In this document: positions 47,601-59,340 of the stretch, piece by piece | Layout: each line of letters starts with the position of its first letter | Position numbering within the stretch: the stretch's first letter is position 1 | Assembly (NCBI RefSeq): GCF_020382885.2 | Contig: NC_058498.1 | Span: 19,373,001-19,437,000 of the forward strand | DNA from: Scatophagus argus | Lineage: Eukaryota; Chordata; Actinopteri; Scatophagidae | Reading direction: 5' to 3' | Length of the DNA stretch: 64,000 nt | The notes under the pieces: generated by a model | Seen by the model: the letters and a program-made list of their open reading frames with translations, nothing else | Told to the model about the DNA's origin: nothing | Databases searched by the model: none | Made by a program: the position numbers and the translations under genes

Positions 47601-49510
47601 CCACCTCACCCAGGGCTTCGTCTAGTAGCTGCATCAGGGTGTTGACCTGCTTCTCCGATGCCATGATGGACTGGATATTGGCCTTAAGGTAGAGAAAAAA
47701 GCAGGAGTCAAACTCACAGGAATAATAACATAATTAGGAACAATACTATTTTTTTCCAGTTTCTCTACTCACCCCATCTAGAACCTGCAGCTCCCTGGAG
47801 AGCTGCTCTGCAAAAGCTTCAGCATTGGAGATTGCGTACTCACACATCTCCATCATGCTCTCGATGTCCTGCTCTTCACGGGTGCTCAGCTCCTGGTAGT
47901 CATCCAGAGCATCCTCATCGCCGCCGGCAACACTCTGACTCTCACCACTCGGCACTGACTCTAGTCCCACGAACAAGAGATGGAAATGTATGTTGAAGAC
48001 GTGAGTACATATACAGAGTTCAAGACACATTTCGACATCTTCCAACACGTAAAGTTACACAACTACCAACAAAAAAATTGTCTATAAAAATAGGGAGCAC
48101 ATTTAAAACATATTTACCACCACTTACTCTTTCTCTAGCAGTGATGTAAGAAGTACACTTACAATCCAAAATAGCTTTTATCAGCTAAATGTACTTCTCT
48201 ATATTTGTCCTGGCTGATAGAAACACTGATAGTCCTCTGTAAAACAAATTACAGTACAACAACTGCACTTCACTCTGCTCTGCACAAATAAGAAACAAAA
48301 GCTATAACCTTTTTGACAACTTAGATTCTGAGTAAATTAATTAACACGTCAGTAAGTAATCGTATGAATTAAGGTGGAATGGACGAGTAAAAAGTGGAGC
48401 CGAAAACTTGCTAAATGTGTGTTATGGTGAAAAAAATGAATGATGCCCATCCGTATTTAATTCAAACAGAAGAAATTTAAAGGAGGTGAGAGTTTCTAAT
48501 GAGCATGGTAGTTTGAGGTCATGAGATAACGATGGAGAGGAGTAAGGAGGGGGAAGTTAAGTCCTACCAACCTTCCGCTTTAGGAAGTTCTGGCCAGAGA
48601 AAGTTTAAGAGAGAAAAGTGAGAATAAAGAAGAATTTAACACAGAAAGCCATACCACAAACCAAGACACAAAGAGGAGGTTGAATACGTTTCGTTTAACA
48701 AGCTATTAATAATTAAAATAAATCAAAAATCCAGTAGAGTTCTGGGCTAAATAAGAATACCTCAAACATGACCAAAACACACTGGGGTCAACACTTATTG
48801 GTTTAAGAGAAAAGCCAATAAACAAACATAATCAAATCATGAAAAGAGGCATGCGCTCACAGTGACAGCTACAGTAAGAACAGAACAGTTCCACACCTTC
48901 CAGCAGCTGCGAACTGACATTCGCAAACTCCATCTTCTTCCTCAGGTATCGCTGGTTCAGCTTCCAAATGCACGAGATGAAAGAGTTTTTTTCAGCCGTG
49001 CTACTGGCTACCCAGCGGTACACTTTCTCAAAATGAAGGTCAAACTCAGGATTTTCCTAAATGATAAGAGTAAAAAACAGTATGTGGGCACTGAATGAGG
49101 GAGACAGAGGAGATTTATAACAACTGACTGAGGTTATGGCTGAAAAACAACACAGGACACATTGTTTCCCCTTACCTTGCTGGCATCTTTGGCATCTACT
49201 TCGGTCAGATCTCGAAGCTCCCATGTCTGCTGTCGTTTGTAAAAGTCCCCTTTGTCAGATTTCTTCACCTTAACCACTTTAACCTGGACAGGCCTCTCCG
49301 TAGTAACTGGAAGAGAAAAGCACATACCGAAATTTATTTTGTCATTAATAGTTATGCAGTTGCTTCTGTGTTAATAATGCGTTTACCTGTTGCACACAAG
49401 AAGCAGTTCTTCTTTTTCTTTCCTGCCTTGCAGACATTAACAATGCCAAGGAGACGCTCATCGTTGGGTGTGAAGATGTCCCTCTGGAGAGCGTGCTTGA
49501 TGGCTGTCAT
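41601..49510 (-). CDS. exoc1: EXOC1, exocyst complex component 1 (Sec3)
   Basis: Seventeen constitutive coding exons, 5' to 3': 49510-49387, 49306-49176, 49056-48897, 47960-47773, 47682-47455, 47135-47003, 46800-46691, 45399-45250, 44968-44860, 43831-43668, 43561-43448, 43272-43193, 43053-42825, 42680-42497, 42391-42192, 42052-41858, 41753-41601. They give 2652 nt, 883 residues. Three in-frame cassettes (48589-48572, 46113-46045, 44231-44187) would raise this to 927. The start [20 protein letters not shown] and the end FSSIAQSH match human (894 residues). Residues about 1-150 form the Sec3 PH-like domain that binds phosphoinositides and Rho GTPases. A coiled coil follows, then the helical Sec3 C-terminal rods. 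Sec3 tethers secretory vesicles at the plasma membrane. An acceptor 5' of the ATG and a donor near 50178 imply a non-coding first exon at about 50.18-50.26 kb. Confidence 0.96.
44187..44231 (-). CDS. exoc1: EXOC1 45-nt cassette exon ([14 protein letters not shown])
   Basis: Flanked by GCAG and GTAAGT, phase 1 on both sides, so it can be skipped without changing frame. With it the protein reads [25 protein letters not shown]; without it [10 protein letters not shown]. The same 15-residue alternative segment ([15 protein letters not shown]) is present in the long human isoform as I recall it, so the choice is ancient. Confidence 0.8.
45045..45235 (+). repeat. Copy B of the teleost interspersed repeat
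   Basis: Runs AATTCAACATTTTGAAACTA, GAGTTATATGAGAAGATCCA, ATGTCTGTATACTAAATATG, GTTAGCTTAGCTTAGCATAT, AGTCTGGAAATAGGAAACTG. It shares this order with copies at 11640-11940 and 54505-54670. It sits directly beside the EXOC1 exon at 45250. Confidence 0.6.
46045..46113 (-). CDS. exoc1: Candidate EXOC1 69-nt cassette exon
   Basis: Between constitutive exons at 46691 and 45399, a 23-codon open segment starts [14 protein letters not shown] and ends CLSLP. It has a strong acceptor (pyrimidine tract CTCTCTGTCTCTGTGTCAG) and a perfect GTGAGT donor. Both its borders are phase 0, as is the constitutive junction it would enter (after FVHQ, before GHDQSS). I do not recall it from the human reference isoform. 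Supported by splice signals and frame only. Confidence 0.6.
48572..48589 (-). CDS. exoc1: EXOC1 18-nt microexon (ELPKAE)
   Basis: The microexon AACTTCCTAAAGCGGAAG has a GGCCAG acceptor behind a pyrimidine-rich tract and a GTTGGT donor. It fits phase 1 on both sides, turning LLEE-SVPSGE into LLEE-LPKAEE-SVPSGE. Small symmetric exons of this kind are typically spliced in neural or muscle tissue; that part is inference. Confidence 0.7.
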
Positions 49511-52500
49511 GGTGGATGCTGTTGTGCAGAACACATCAGCTACTCATTTTAATGACCATAAGGGCCAAACATCCATTGTACATGTACAAACACAAGTCAC
49601 CAAGTGTGATTTACACGCCATTTAACCTAAACAGCATTTTCTTCAGGTAAGCAAAGACATTTAAAGACGAACTATACACCATTTCACTGTTAGTATGGTA
49701 TGCACATAAATTACAAACGTTGCTTCTTGGTTTATGACTGTTCGTGGAATGTCGGTTCACAGTTTTATAGGTTCATTTTACGCATTGGAATACTTTCGGC
49801 ACTTCAGACGGTCCCCTAACGGTAAAAAGCTAACAGGATACACGAAGCAGTTTCCATTAAATCCACAACAGAGACCCAGAAACGCTACAAGAAGGGTTTA
49901 AAAGAGAGTTTTTAAAGTCAGCTACTGGTATTGGGTAATGCTACACTACAGTACCAATAATGAAACATCCGGTGGCACTTCTAAAAATAAATGTACTGCT
50001 GTCCTCTCTGTGTGTTAGCTTGTTGGCTAATGACGTTTCTGCTAGCTGCCTACTGTTAGCATCAAATAAGCTAGTTACATTAAACAAGCAGACCGCGGAT
50101 ACGCTAAAGAATTAATGAACTAAACCATTATAATTTTCCATCAAAATGCACTCTATATGTATTTTAAGCAGCTACTACCTTGTTTTATCAGCCCACCAGC
50201 CCTTTGCAAAGCACCACCCTCTTACTTCCTGGTTCACAGACGAAGCAGTCATGTGACAGCGACAGTGTCAACATCCACATCCACCCTGACCCACCCACAG
50301 AGGAAGCGCAGTGCTGCTACAGCCGGTTTCCTCGGTTCTCTTGATCCTAGATTATCAAGATCTATTGGTATCGTGTAAAATAAAAGGTTACGTTTTTCAG
50401 ACTTTATCTTGAGGTCCTGTCTTTAAGGAGTTATGTGTTAAGTGTTTCAGGAGCTTCATTATTACATGAAATGTTCTATTTACTTTGTACTCATTCCTAC
50501 ACTAATTTGTCTTTAGTCAAATAGCTACATTGCCAAATATATTTATATATTGGATATGGACTGCTGTTAATTGTCCTATTAATATGTTCCATTGAGGTTA
50601 AGTTCAGACAGTCAATCAAAAGCACAGAGGAAGAACAGAAAGATTAGCTGTAAGGCCTCAATTTTTTTCAGACTTAGCTGATCTCCATCCATGCAATGCA
50701 TTGGCAGCATAGAGTCTTAAGTACAGACTATATAGTTCAAACTCGGAGCTTTATGTAATATATGTGCAGACAGTAGATAAGGAACAGTTATTTATTTTGC
50801 ATTTACAACCATTTATTCACCTGATCATTTGAACTGGACTTTTGGGGGATTGACTATGGATACAAATGTGTAATTTATAATTATTGTAAGCAGAGTTCTT
50901 TGCCTTGAGGATATATACAGTAAATATATGATAGGTTTGGTAAGTTCAATCTCGATGTCACTTGAGATTATGCTTGATTATGTTTGTGTATACATATTCT
51001 TCTTCAAACACCAGGTGGCATTGTTAATCCACTTATTAGTTACCATTTCTGTAAATACCCCATTTCTTTATTTATGTGTCATGTTCTTATGCTTATCTAT
51101 GTTTGTCTGCATTCTGTCAGCGTCGTGGCTTATTCCTGTTTTGTTTTGGTTTTTTTTGAACCAATAAAAGCGACCTACCATCTACAGCAAAAGTCTATAG
51201 AGGTGACTGAAACTGAATGTCATCAGAGTCAACACAGTGAGTCAGACATTTGATAGAAGAGAAAGATTAAGAAGTGATCTGCAGACAATGCCTTGAGGTG
51301 CACTGTCTGCACTGAAGTGACTGCAAAGAAACAATGCTGGATTTCCCAGCTGGTGAATGTGGCACGTGCTGTCATCAACAGTTAAATTCAACAATAAATT
51401 CATTCAAATTTCAGCAATACATGAAAATCGGTTTAAGAACTGCCCTCACATGCTGTTTACAACAATTACAATAACAATTTCATGTTATTTCATTCAAAAA
51501 TGATTTTGTTTGTAAAAATGATGCAGTTTTTTAGCCCGACGTGTAATATACATACTCATGCACACACATTGTAAAATGTACACACACACACAACCATTAA
51601 CATTTCTGTTTTGCCACATGTTGTGCTTTCCTGTAGTCATGATTCACCTACTGGTCCTGCTATTCTGGCTCTTACTGTCTATATATCTTGTAAATGTCAA
51701 AGGCCTCTGCACTTTGACATTATCTTGTGCTGACGTTCATACAACAGCCTGGTGTTGGATGAAAAACAATAACTTCAAGCATTAGATGGGAATAATTTCA
51801 GCAAACATTAAGATACAGTATTTATTCAGTCATTCACAGTTAATTTAGAGGAACTGAGAAGTGAGAGGTCTTCCCACTAAATGAATTTGTCATGTCAGGA
51901 GGGCACCACGCCAGCAAGGGAGCCCCAGTGACATGCATGGTGGATAACATGCAGATGTGACTCACAAACAAAAGGGCTTTTCATGCAGCATCAGGGGACG
52001 GTGATTACATCTGTGTAATCTACATTTGACATTCACACTGTTGACGAAAGGCTAATAGCATTTTCTATTTCTGTTTGAAATCACAAACGTTTGAGTTGCT
52101 ATCTAGATGGCATTTAATGAAGTCTTTTGATGCGCTTGAGGAAGGCGCTGTCAGTTTTGTTTTAGATCCATATTTGTTGTATTGTCAGCATGGCAAAAAT
52201 AAATGGAGTATAAACCTGCATGTACAGGCTGACTTTATGAGCCACTCGAGTAACTTCTTTGAATTACTTTTTGTTAAGGTTATATCTTTTACAGTTTGGA
52301 GCCTTTGTGACTTCATACTGAAACAACCACATATTGACTCGAGTGTCTTACTGTCACTGTTATGGTATTATCTCATGACTCCCATTATGTGGCTTTCCCA
52401 GTTCAGTTCCTGAAGTACATAATAGTGGAAACGACTGCAGCAACACACAAACACCCTGCAGGAGCAACAGTGGGCAGCTGTATGTAACTGTGGCCTCACT

Positions 52501-53299
52501 TTGGTAACCTCATCTCAAGGTGAGCTCTTCACTCATTCACACTGCCAAATTACACAGAGAAGAACACGCTGGTCTTCCAAACTGAAGTAAGCATGAGAGC
52601 TGCTATTACATGAGCAATTCTCCATGTAAAGCTCTTTGCTTGTTAGGAGGGCCGGCCATGTGTGCAATTTTGTTTTAAAGTAATCATGTAATTTAAAGCG
52701 TGTGCATATGTGTATGTGTGCTTTTGCAAGAGTGCTCTCCTGCCAATGTGGCGTCAGGGTTAGATGGGGGTTTGAGTGTGAGAGCATGTGTGAGAGTGAT
52801 GAAATAAAGGGAGAGGATCATTATAAATGAATGTGAATATACAAATGAATTCAAAATGCATAATAAATAAATAAATAAATAAAAAAACAAAGGATGACAA
52901 CTGCAAATGAGTTAATTATATAAATAAAGAAGGAAGGGGGTCCCTTTATCAGCCACATATTTGTTGTGAAGTTTAATTGATGGATTACTGGACTGTAAGG
53001 TTTTCATTATTAGAGCAAAGTTTAACAGTAGCTTTTATGCGTATGAATTTGGTGATGTTAATGAATAGTTGTTGTCTAAGGCATGAAAATGTATTGCTCT
53101 TTGGTTTATTTATTGAAGCCTTGGTTCACCCACACAGATGTTTTTACTTCTCTGGACTGTGTGGATGTACTGAATTGATTAACACTTTCTGATTTTCCTG
53201 TTTCTCTTGACTTTCACAACTTTATCCCAGAGATCTTTTGACAGTGTCCTGCCACCCATAATACTCCAGGAATAGCTGTTTTTATGCTGAATCAAAATG

Positions 53300-53518
53300 A
53301 TCGCAACTGATCACACCAAGGGGCGATGCAGAGTAGCCAATTAACCTAACATGGGTGTTTTTGGGACTGTGGGAGGAAGCTGGAGTACCCAGAGAAAACC
53401 TACACAAGCACAGGGAGACCAGGCAACCTCCGCAGGGAAGGGCCCAAACCGGGATAGGAACCTGGAACCCTCTTGCAATGACTTGACAGTGCTAACCACT
53501 GCACCACAGTGCTGCCTA
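53300..53518 (-). repeat. LINE 3'-region fragment (same family as 21270-21535)
   Basis: Contains AGCCAATTAACCTAACATGG, GGACTGTGGGAGGAAGCTGG, CAGGCAACCTCCGCAGGGAA and GCTAACCACTGCACCACAGT, in the order of the common fish repeat also seen at 21.3-21.5 kb. Truncated at both ends. Confidence 0.6.
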
Positions 53519-54504
53519 TTGCATTTTCATGCTGTTGATATTACTCTGAAAACTACTTCATTTGTGGATGCTTGATTGAACTGCAAACATGGAAGACATG
53601 GAGGAAAGGATCTTGTGAATTTCACATTCACCATAGTGAAGGTAATAGGATTGCTTATTGCATGCTTACATTCATTTAACATGTTTCGGTCTGAAAAGGA
53701 AATTGTGCATGTGCTGGGACAGAATGTGATACTCAATGTAATGATACAATATAATGATACAGTGAAACATTATATGTCAAAACTGCACAACATTTATGAA
53801 ATATAAGTCAAAGTGGGTTTCTGCCACTTGATGCAATCTGCATAAGTAGCCTATTATCTATTAAAGAATTCAAGTGGATTGTGAAGGGAAAATGATGAGA
53901 TTCATGACAAAAACTCCTTTGGATTCAGGTTCCTCAATAGTTCAATGACTAAAGTTAATAATCCCTTGTTATCAAAGTGTAATATTAAACCACCAATTTC
54001 TGGTTAATTTGAAACCAAATCTAAGAGAGGTGGTATTCACCCAGAATACTCTAATTAATCTAGAGATAATGTTTCATATTTAGTCTGCATGTTTAGAATT
54101 TTTGGATTCATAAAGCCACTTTTGAACCTTTTATTTGAGTTGTAACCAAATTTTTATGAACACAGAATCCCTTCTCATAAATATTTTACCATAGAAGCAA
54201 CTTTCATTTTGTGCACAAGATGGTAACAACATTTTAAAAATGAAATGTTAAACAAAAGGCAGCTGTTTACAGCAGCTATTGTTTATAATTCTTACAATCT
54301 GGAAATTCAATAAACTCAGAGGCTTGTCATATTTTATAGGGTTAACTAATGGTCTTTGTAGGAGGATATGACTTGTTAATAGGTTACTCTCCCTGCTCAT
54401 TTTCCTCATTCTCATGAACATCAGTCAAAGCATGCAGATAAACATCTGCTGTGCAAAAGATGGACCTGTTTTGGGTTTGGTGGGTCTGATTCTGTATTTT
54501 ATTT

Positions 54505-54670
54505 AATTACTCTGTGGCTTGACATTTTGGAAAATACACTTAATTTGCTTTTTGATACACCTCTGTTAATTAGATATAAGGCAACTGCCAGCAGCCAGTA
54601 AGCTTTCCATATCACCATGCAGAAGGAAACGTGCACTGATGAGAAGCTAGCTAACTAAACTAGCTACCAT
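54505..54670 (+). repeat. Copy C of the teleost interspersed repeat
   Basis: Shows GACATTTTGGAAAATACACT, the GCAACTGCCAGCAGCCAGTA block and GAGAAGCTAGCTAACTAAAC, in the order of copies at 11640-11940 and 45045-45235, but more diverged. Confidence 0.45.
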
Positions 54671-55559
54671 TACACCTCAGCCACAACAGAAATAATATTT
54701 ATGATATTATTATATTTGAGAAAAGACATCTCTGCAGCCATTATCTCCAGAACTTGGCAACTCACACCAAAGCAATCCAGATGAATAATATAGGTAGGAG
54801 GAAAAAATATGTGTTTTTGATATTGGTGTGAGCTGTCTTTTAAAATTTTTGTATGTGTTAAACAAACTGGTTACAACATGTTAATTAGTCATCTTTAGAG
54901 GTGGTAGATTATGTTACCTTTAGAAAATGCCTAACTAGCTGTTTTCCCCATTTGCAATTCTTATGTTTATGTATTGTATCGATTTCTATTCCAATTCTCC
55001 CCTAGAAAGCAAATAACTTTCTAACTAAACTACTAAAATGTAGAATGACAAAATTGTGTAAAGTAACTAATGAATTATTTCAAATTCGAATAGTTTGCAG
55101 TAGATTGTGTGTGCACAAATTATGTAAACACCAGAGCAGCTTCAACTTCCAACTCTGTTCTTGATTGTGGGATGCTTTTGTTGCTGTTGAACATAATCAG
55201 TAATTCAATCTAAGTGCATATTTTTTTCACAACTAACCAATATGTAAAAAGTGCATTTATTACATACAACAAAGGTAGCACTGTAATGGATTCTAAATAT
55301 CTTGCCATATCTGTTGCATCAAAGTCAGGGCGACTCCTAACAGTCTTCCTTTGGTGCGCATGAGGCCGGTCCTTCCCTGTTTGTTTAAGCACGTTAGTGG
55401 CTGAAAACTGTATGTGCACATTCAGCATGCTTTCAATAATGAGCTGTGGGACTGATCTGGATGGTCCTATGCTGATAGCAGACAATAAAGTGTAATGCTA
55501 ATCAATTTGACATACGTCAAGATGTTGTCATTGGTCTTTTCAACCAACAGCTAGCTGTT

Positions 55560-55960
55560 ATTTTTGCCAGTAGAGCAAAAATTAGAGATGAACTGTTTGA
55601 CCACACCAGCCAGAGGACTTTAATATCATTCAGCTGGAAAAAGACAAAAACCACTCCTTCAGTCCAGAGTGGTTCAAAAGAAAAACATGGCTGACTACAA
55701 GTGTTGCCAAAAAAAGTCACTCTTCTGTTATCCTTGCCAGTTCTTTGGCAGGGACACCACATGGACCACCACAGGATTCAATGATCTGAAGCATCTTTCG
55801 GAGTGATTGGCCAAAGCAGCATTGTGCATGGGGAAAAATGACATTTAATTAGGTCTGTTTGGAAGGACTAATGTAGGGGCTCACATCGATTCAGCTCACA
55901 AACGTATCATTGACCTTCACAAGCAGCAAACAGAAAACAAGAAGCTTAAAATAACATGCT
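55560..55960 (+). pseudogene. Decayed hAT-type transposase fragment (TTF zinc-finger region)
   Basis: Reading the plus strand through frameshifts gives FSPEWFKRKTWL, then SLFCYPCQFF and TWTTTGFNDLKHLSE, then NVGAHIDSAHKRIIDLHKQ. This is the order found in the TTF-type zinc finger of hAT/ZMYM-like transposases (W-F, FC-PC, TTGF, then a helix). At least one frame change and stops break it, and no full gene or terminal repeats were found. The assignment rests on motif memory. Confidence 0.5.
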
Positions 55961-56541
55961 ATGATGGAAATTTTGTACGCTTTGCAGTAACATTGAGATA
56001 ATGTTATACTTTTATTACTTTACCAAACAATGACCTGGTTGCTATAGCCCCTTCATAAATAACTTCCCGGGTAAAGCAGAGGGCAGGATGGCATCTTGAT
56101 CCCACAGGAGATTACACCCAGTCCTAAGTGCCTGAAATGGGTCACTGCCTTTATGATCGTACCCGACTGTTTTTTGTCAATCTGTAGAGGAATGTTTGTG
56201 AAGCTCCAAACAAAGCACCAGAGACATATCAGAGAGTATAAAAATGGGATGAAGTCTTCAGTCAGTGGGGCACACCTCTGAACTGCTTACTGTCGTGTGG
56301 TTCTGCGTGTTGCCTCCTCTCTATATAGAGATTAAACATTTTGGTGCATGCTACCCTTCCAATCACATTTTTGTGTTTATTGTGCCCCACCAGGCGTTCT
56401 GTGCCAGAGACGCCACTGTGTGACGATGTGTAAATCGAACACAGTAACCTTCCATCAATACCTTTGGGTTTACCTGCAAACAAACCAATAAGACATGCAA
56501 ATGCCAGTCAGCTTCATAACAAAAGAAAACTCTTTAAAGGT

Positions 56542-56603
56542 CTGAAAGCTCTGGAGAAGTCCTCAAATGTTGTGACATTTGAGGACTTCTCCAGAGCTTT
56601 CAG
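56542..56603. repeat. Perfect 29-bp inverted repeat with a 4-nt loop
   Basis: Left arm 56542-56570 (starting CTGAAAGCTCTGGAGAAG) and right arm 56575-56603 (ending CTTCTCCAGAGCTTTCAG) are exact reverse complements, separated only by TGTG. No transposon signature is visible around it. It could be a hairpin RNA, a palindrome from a repair event, or an assembly artefact. Confidence 0.9.
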
Positions 56604-58981
56604 GAGACAAGAAACGCATCAGGTGTAGTTACTGGTGCAACACCGATGTTAACAAATGGTCTCATTTCACCTCAAAGGGCTTTAAGATTTAATGACAAAG
56701 CTGCAAAAATAATATTTTCCCATCCTGTTGCTATGCTTGCCCATTGACCTCCAGTGATTAAAGAGACTGGGGAGATTAGTGTAGGAGGATGACATGGGTG
56801 GGGATGAGTGTGATGACTCTGTGGAATTGCTCAATTTCCAATGCACTCCATTTGTTGCTGCTCATTCAAACAAAGTCTCATCAGATTTCAAAAGAAAAAT
56901 ACTGTAATAAGGGTATGACTCTTGTTTCAGTTATACGTCAAGTTTGTCCCTTGTTTTCCCAGCAAACAGCCTTATGGATTTATTCCATTTGTGTGATAAA
57001 ATAAAAATGCTTTTCTTCCAACACAAGCAATGAAGGAAATGACTCACAATATTATATTTTCTTTTCAAAAGGATTTGTTGTGTAAGTGACAAAAGTGCCT
57101 GCCCAGGACTGCAATGCATATGCATCACATATTCTTCTGTGTACAAAATCCTGTACACATGAAATATCTACATAAATCCAGTAAAAAGTCTGCCAAATCA
57201 CCCTCATCTCTCATCCAGCCTGCCTTAGTTGTCCCACATCTCTTCATTGCACTGCACTAAAACTAAACTCCACTCTTGTAACAATAAAGCCAATTACAAA
57301 CAAAGCAAACCCCCCGTCCTTTGTAGTATTAATTAATCTTAAATTCATTGTGGGCTGTGTCAAAGAAAACAGGACAGTGGCTGTTATTTTTTTATTATGT
57401 CGTCTGGTTTCGTGTAACAGATAAAAATGAGTGAATATAGATATATAATGAATATAGAGGATCTGTGCTGTCACACGCCCAGCTTCACACAAAGACCAAC
57501 ACATTATTTGAGTTTTGTGAGAAAAGGTAATGATCCATAATGAGTCTCTCAAATAAGGAAGACAATTTAAATTCATGCAACAGTGTGAATGCATGATAAG
57601 TTGAACAAAAGTTGAAAATTAAGACATATTTCACAAAATTATACTTATTAGCTTGAGCTGACTTGTATTAAGAAGCATTATAATAGTTGCTACTGTGCAA
57701 AGCCTTGAGTTGAACATGTTAATGCAAAAATAATGCTAATTTTTTTCTGAAGTGAGAGCACGATTTCTGCTTTCAAACAAATGTAAGGCTTCAGTGATTT
57801 AGTCATGTTATAAACATCATGGTGGTTGATGTAGTAAGTTGAGTTGTTCCATCTGGTGTTGAGTGTGTCAAATCAGTAACACCATTAAAGCCATAATAGG
57901 ATTCTCCTTTTGCTGGAAAGCCTGTAGTATGTGATTTTGACTAATAATTTGTCATAAACTCCAAATGGCATGTACCTTAAAAATGTCACATTGCATTACA
58001 GCTTACAACTGATCATTACAATGTGGCTCAAGCATGAAATAACATTTTCCATCACGCAGGTGAGAACAAGATATTATTCGGAAATGTTTTTGTAATGACC
58101 ACGGGAAAACAAAATTTAAAAAAACTGTAGTCTTCTCACAGACCAAGAAAGTGGATCACATCAGTCCGACTCAGATTATTGCACTGGTTTCATGTGTGTC
58201 AAATAATGGATTTGTTGGTTTATAAAGCACTGATTGGTTTCTGTTTTGTTGTTATATTATGACATGCTTACTGTCTGAAAGTCAAAACTAAACATGGAGA
58301 ATCCGTCTTTATGCACTATAGCAAACCAGTGCTCTAAATTCCCTTTATTAAATTAAATTTGGGGCTATTTATTCACATATTACACTGTGCTCTAATTAAT
58401 TTTTTTTGCTTATTCATTTGGGGTTATTGCCATAAAAGTATACCATACAAGGTTTTCTTACAAAACAATGTATATCCATACAAAAGAAATCTCTAAATAT
58501 CTACTTATGACCCGCTGCTGTGTGGTGGTGTCTGTTGTTTAGCCCCCAGTCAATAACAGCATGCAGGGTGTGAGGTCAGGGTTCTTTAAAGTAGTTACCA
58601 GCTCACAGCTCTTTCCTCTGCTTTCTGTCGATGCTCAGTGAAGAGCTGCAGGTCTGTTGGTGCATCTCAAAGTCAAGGAAGGATCCTCAAACATCAATCA
58701 TCAACATCATTGCATCGGCAACGAATGCCGTCAAGGGACTGTTTTCATGTCCAGAATTCTTCCCATACTACAGTGGACTGAGCCTTTCGCTCATGTGGTG
58801 TGTTTCCCAGGTGCACCAAAAGAGGACAAAACCTTACGAGCACAACGCTTTGCAGAGTGAAGGAAGCGCATATGGCGTAACGTGAATGAATAACTTACAT
58901 GACTTGGAAAGACTCATCCTACCAAGGAAGCATCCTTTACTCTGAATATCAGTGTGTGTGTGTCTGTTTGGCTGCTGAGCA

Positions 58982-59010
58982 ACACACATACACACACACA
59001 CACACACACA
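58982..59010. repeat. (CA)n microsatellite
   Basis: An interrupted CACATA run followed by about ten CA units. Confidence 0.8.
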
Positions 59011-59204
59011 GTCGTATTTCCATCACTTTTGGGTACATTACATAGTAATGTATTCATTTCCTGGAGGCTTAACCACCACCTAAGCATAAGAATAAACATT
59101 ACTTGCCTAATCCTAACCCTTACCTCAACATAACCCTAACCTCAGCCTAACCTCAAAGCAAGTCTTCACCCTAGGTGTGAGTGTGAGAGTGTGTGGTTGT
59201 CTGT

Positions 59205-59340
59205 CTTTGTGTGTTGGCCCTGCGATTGACTTGCGACCAGTCCAGGGTGTACCCCGCCTCTCGCCCGTAGTCAGCTGGGATAGGCTCCAGCTTCCCCACG
59301 ACCCTGACGGATAAGCGGTATAGAAAATGGATGGATGGAT
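59205..59340 (+). repeat. Teleost LINE 3' end with ATGG tail
   Basis: Contains CGACCAGTCCAGGGTGTACC, CCGCCTCTCGCCCGTAGTCA, GCTGGGATAGGCTCCAGCTT, then GGATAAGCGGTATAGAAA and a short ATGG/GATG tail. This is the textbook 3' end of an abundant fish LINE, 5'-truncated. The minus-oriented relative is at 21270-21535. Confidence 0.7.

Noticed and set aside
50928..51253. Small membrane-protein-like frames (Phe/Leu/Cys-rich)
   Set aside because: AT-rich sequence readily gives hydrophobic frames. No family match, and overlapping frames in two phases argue for chance.
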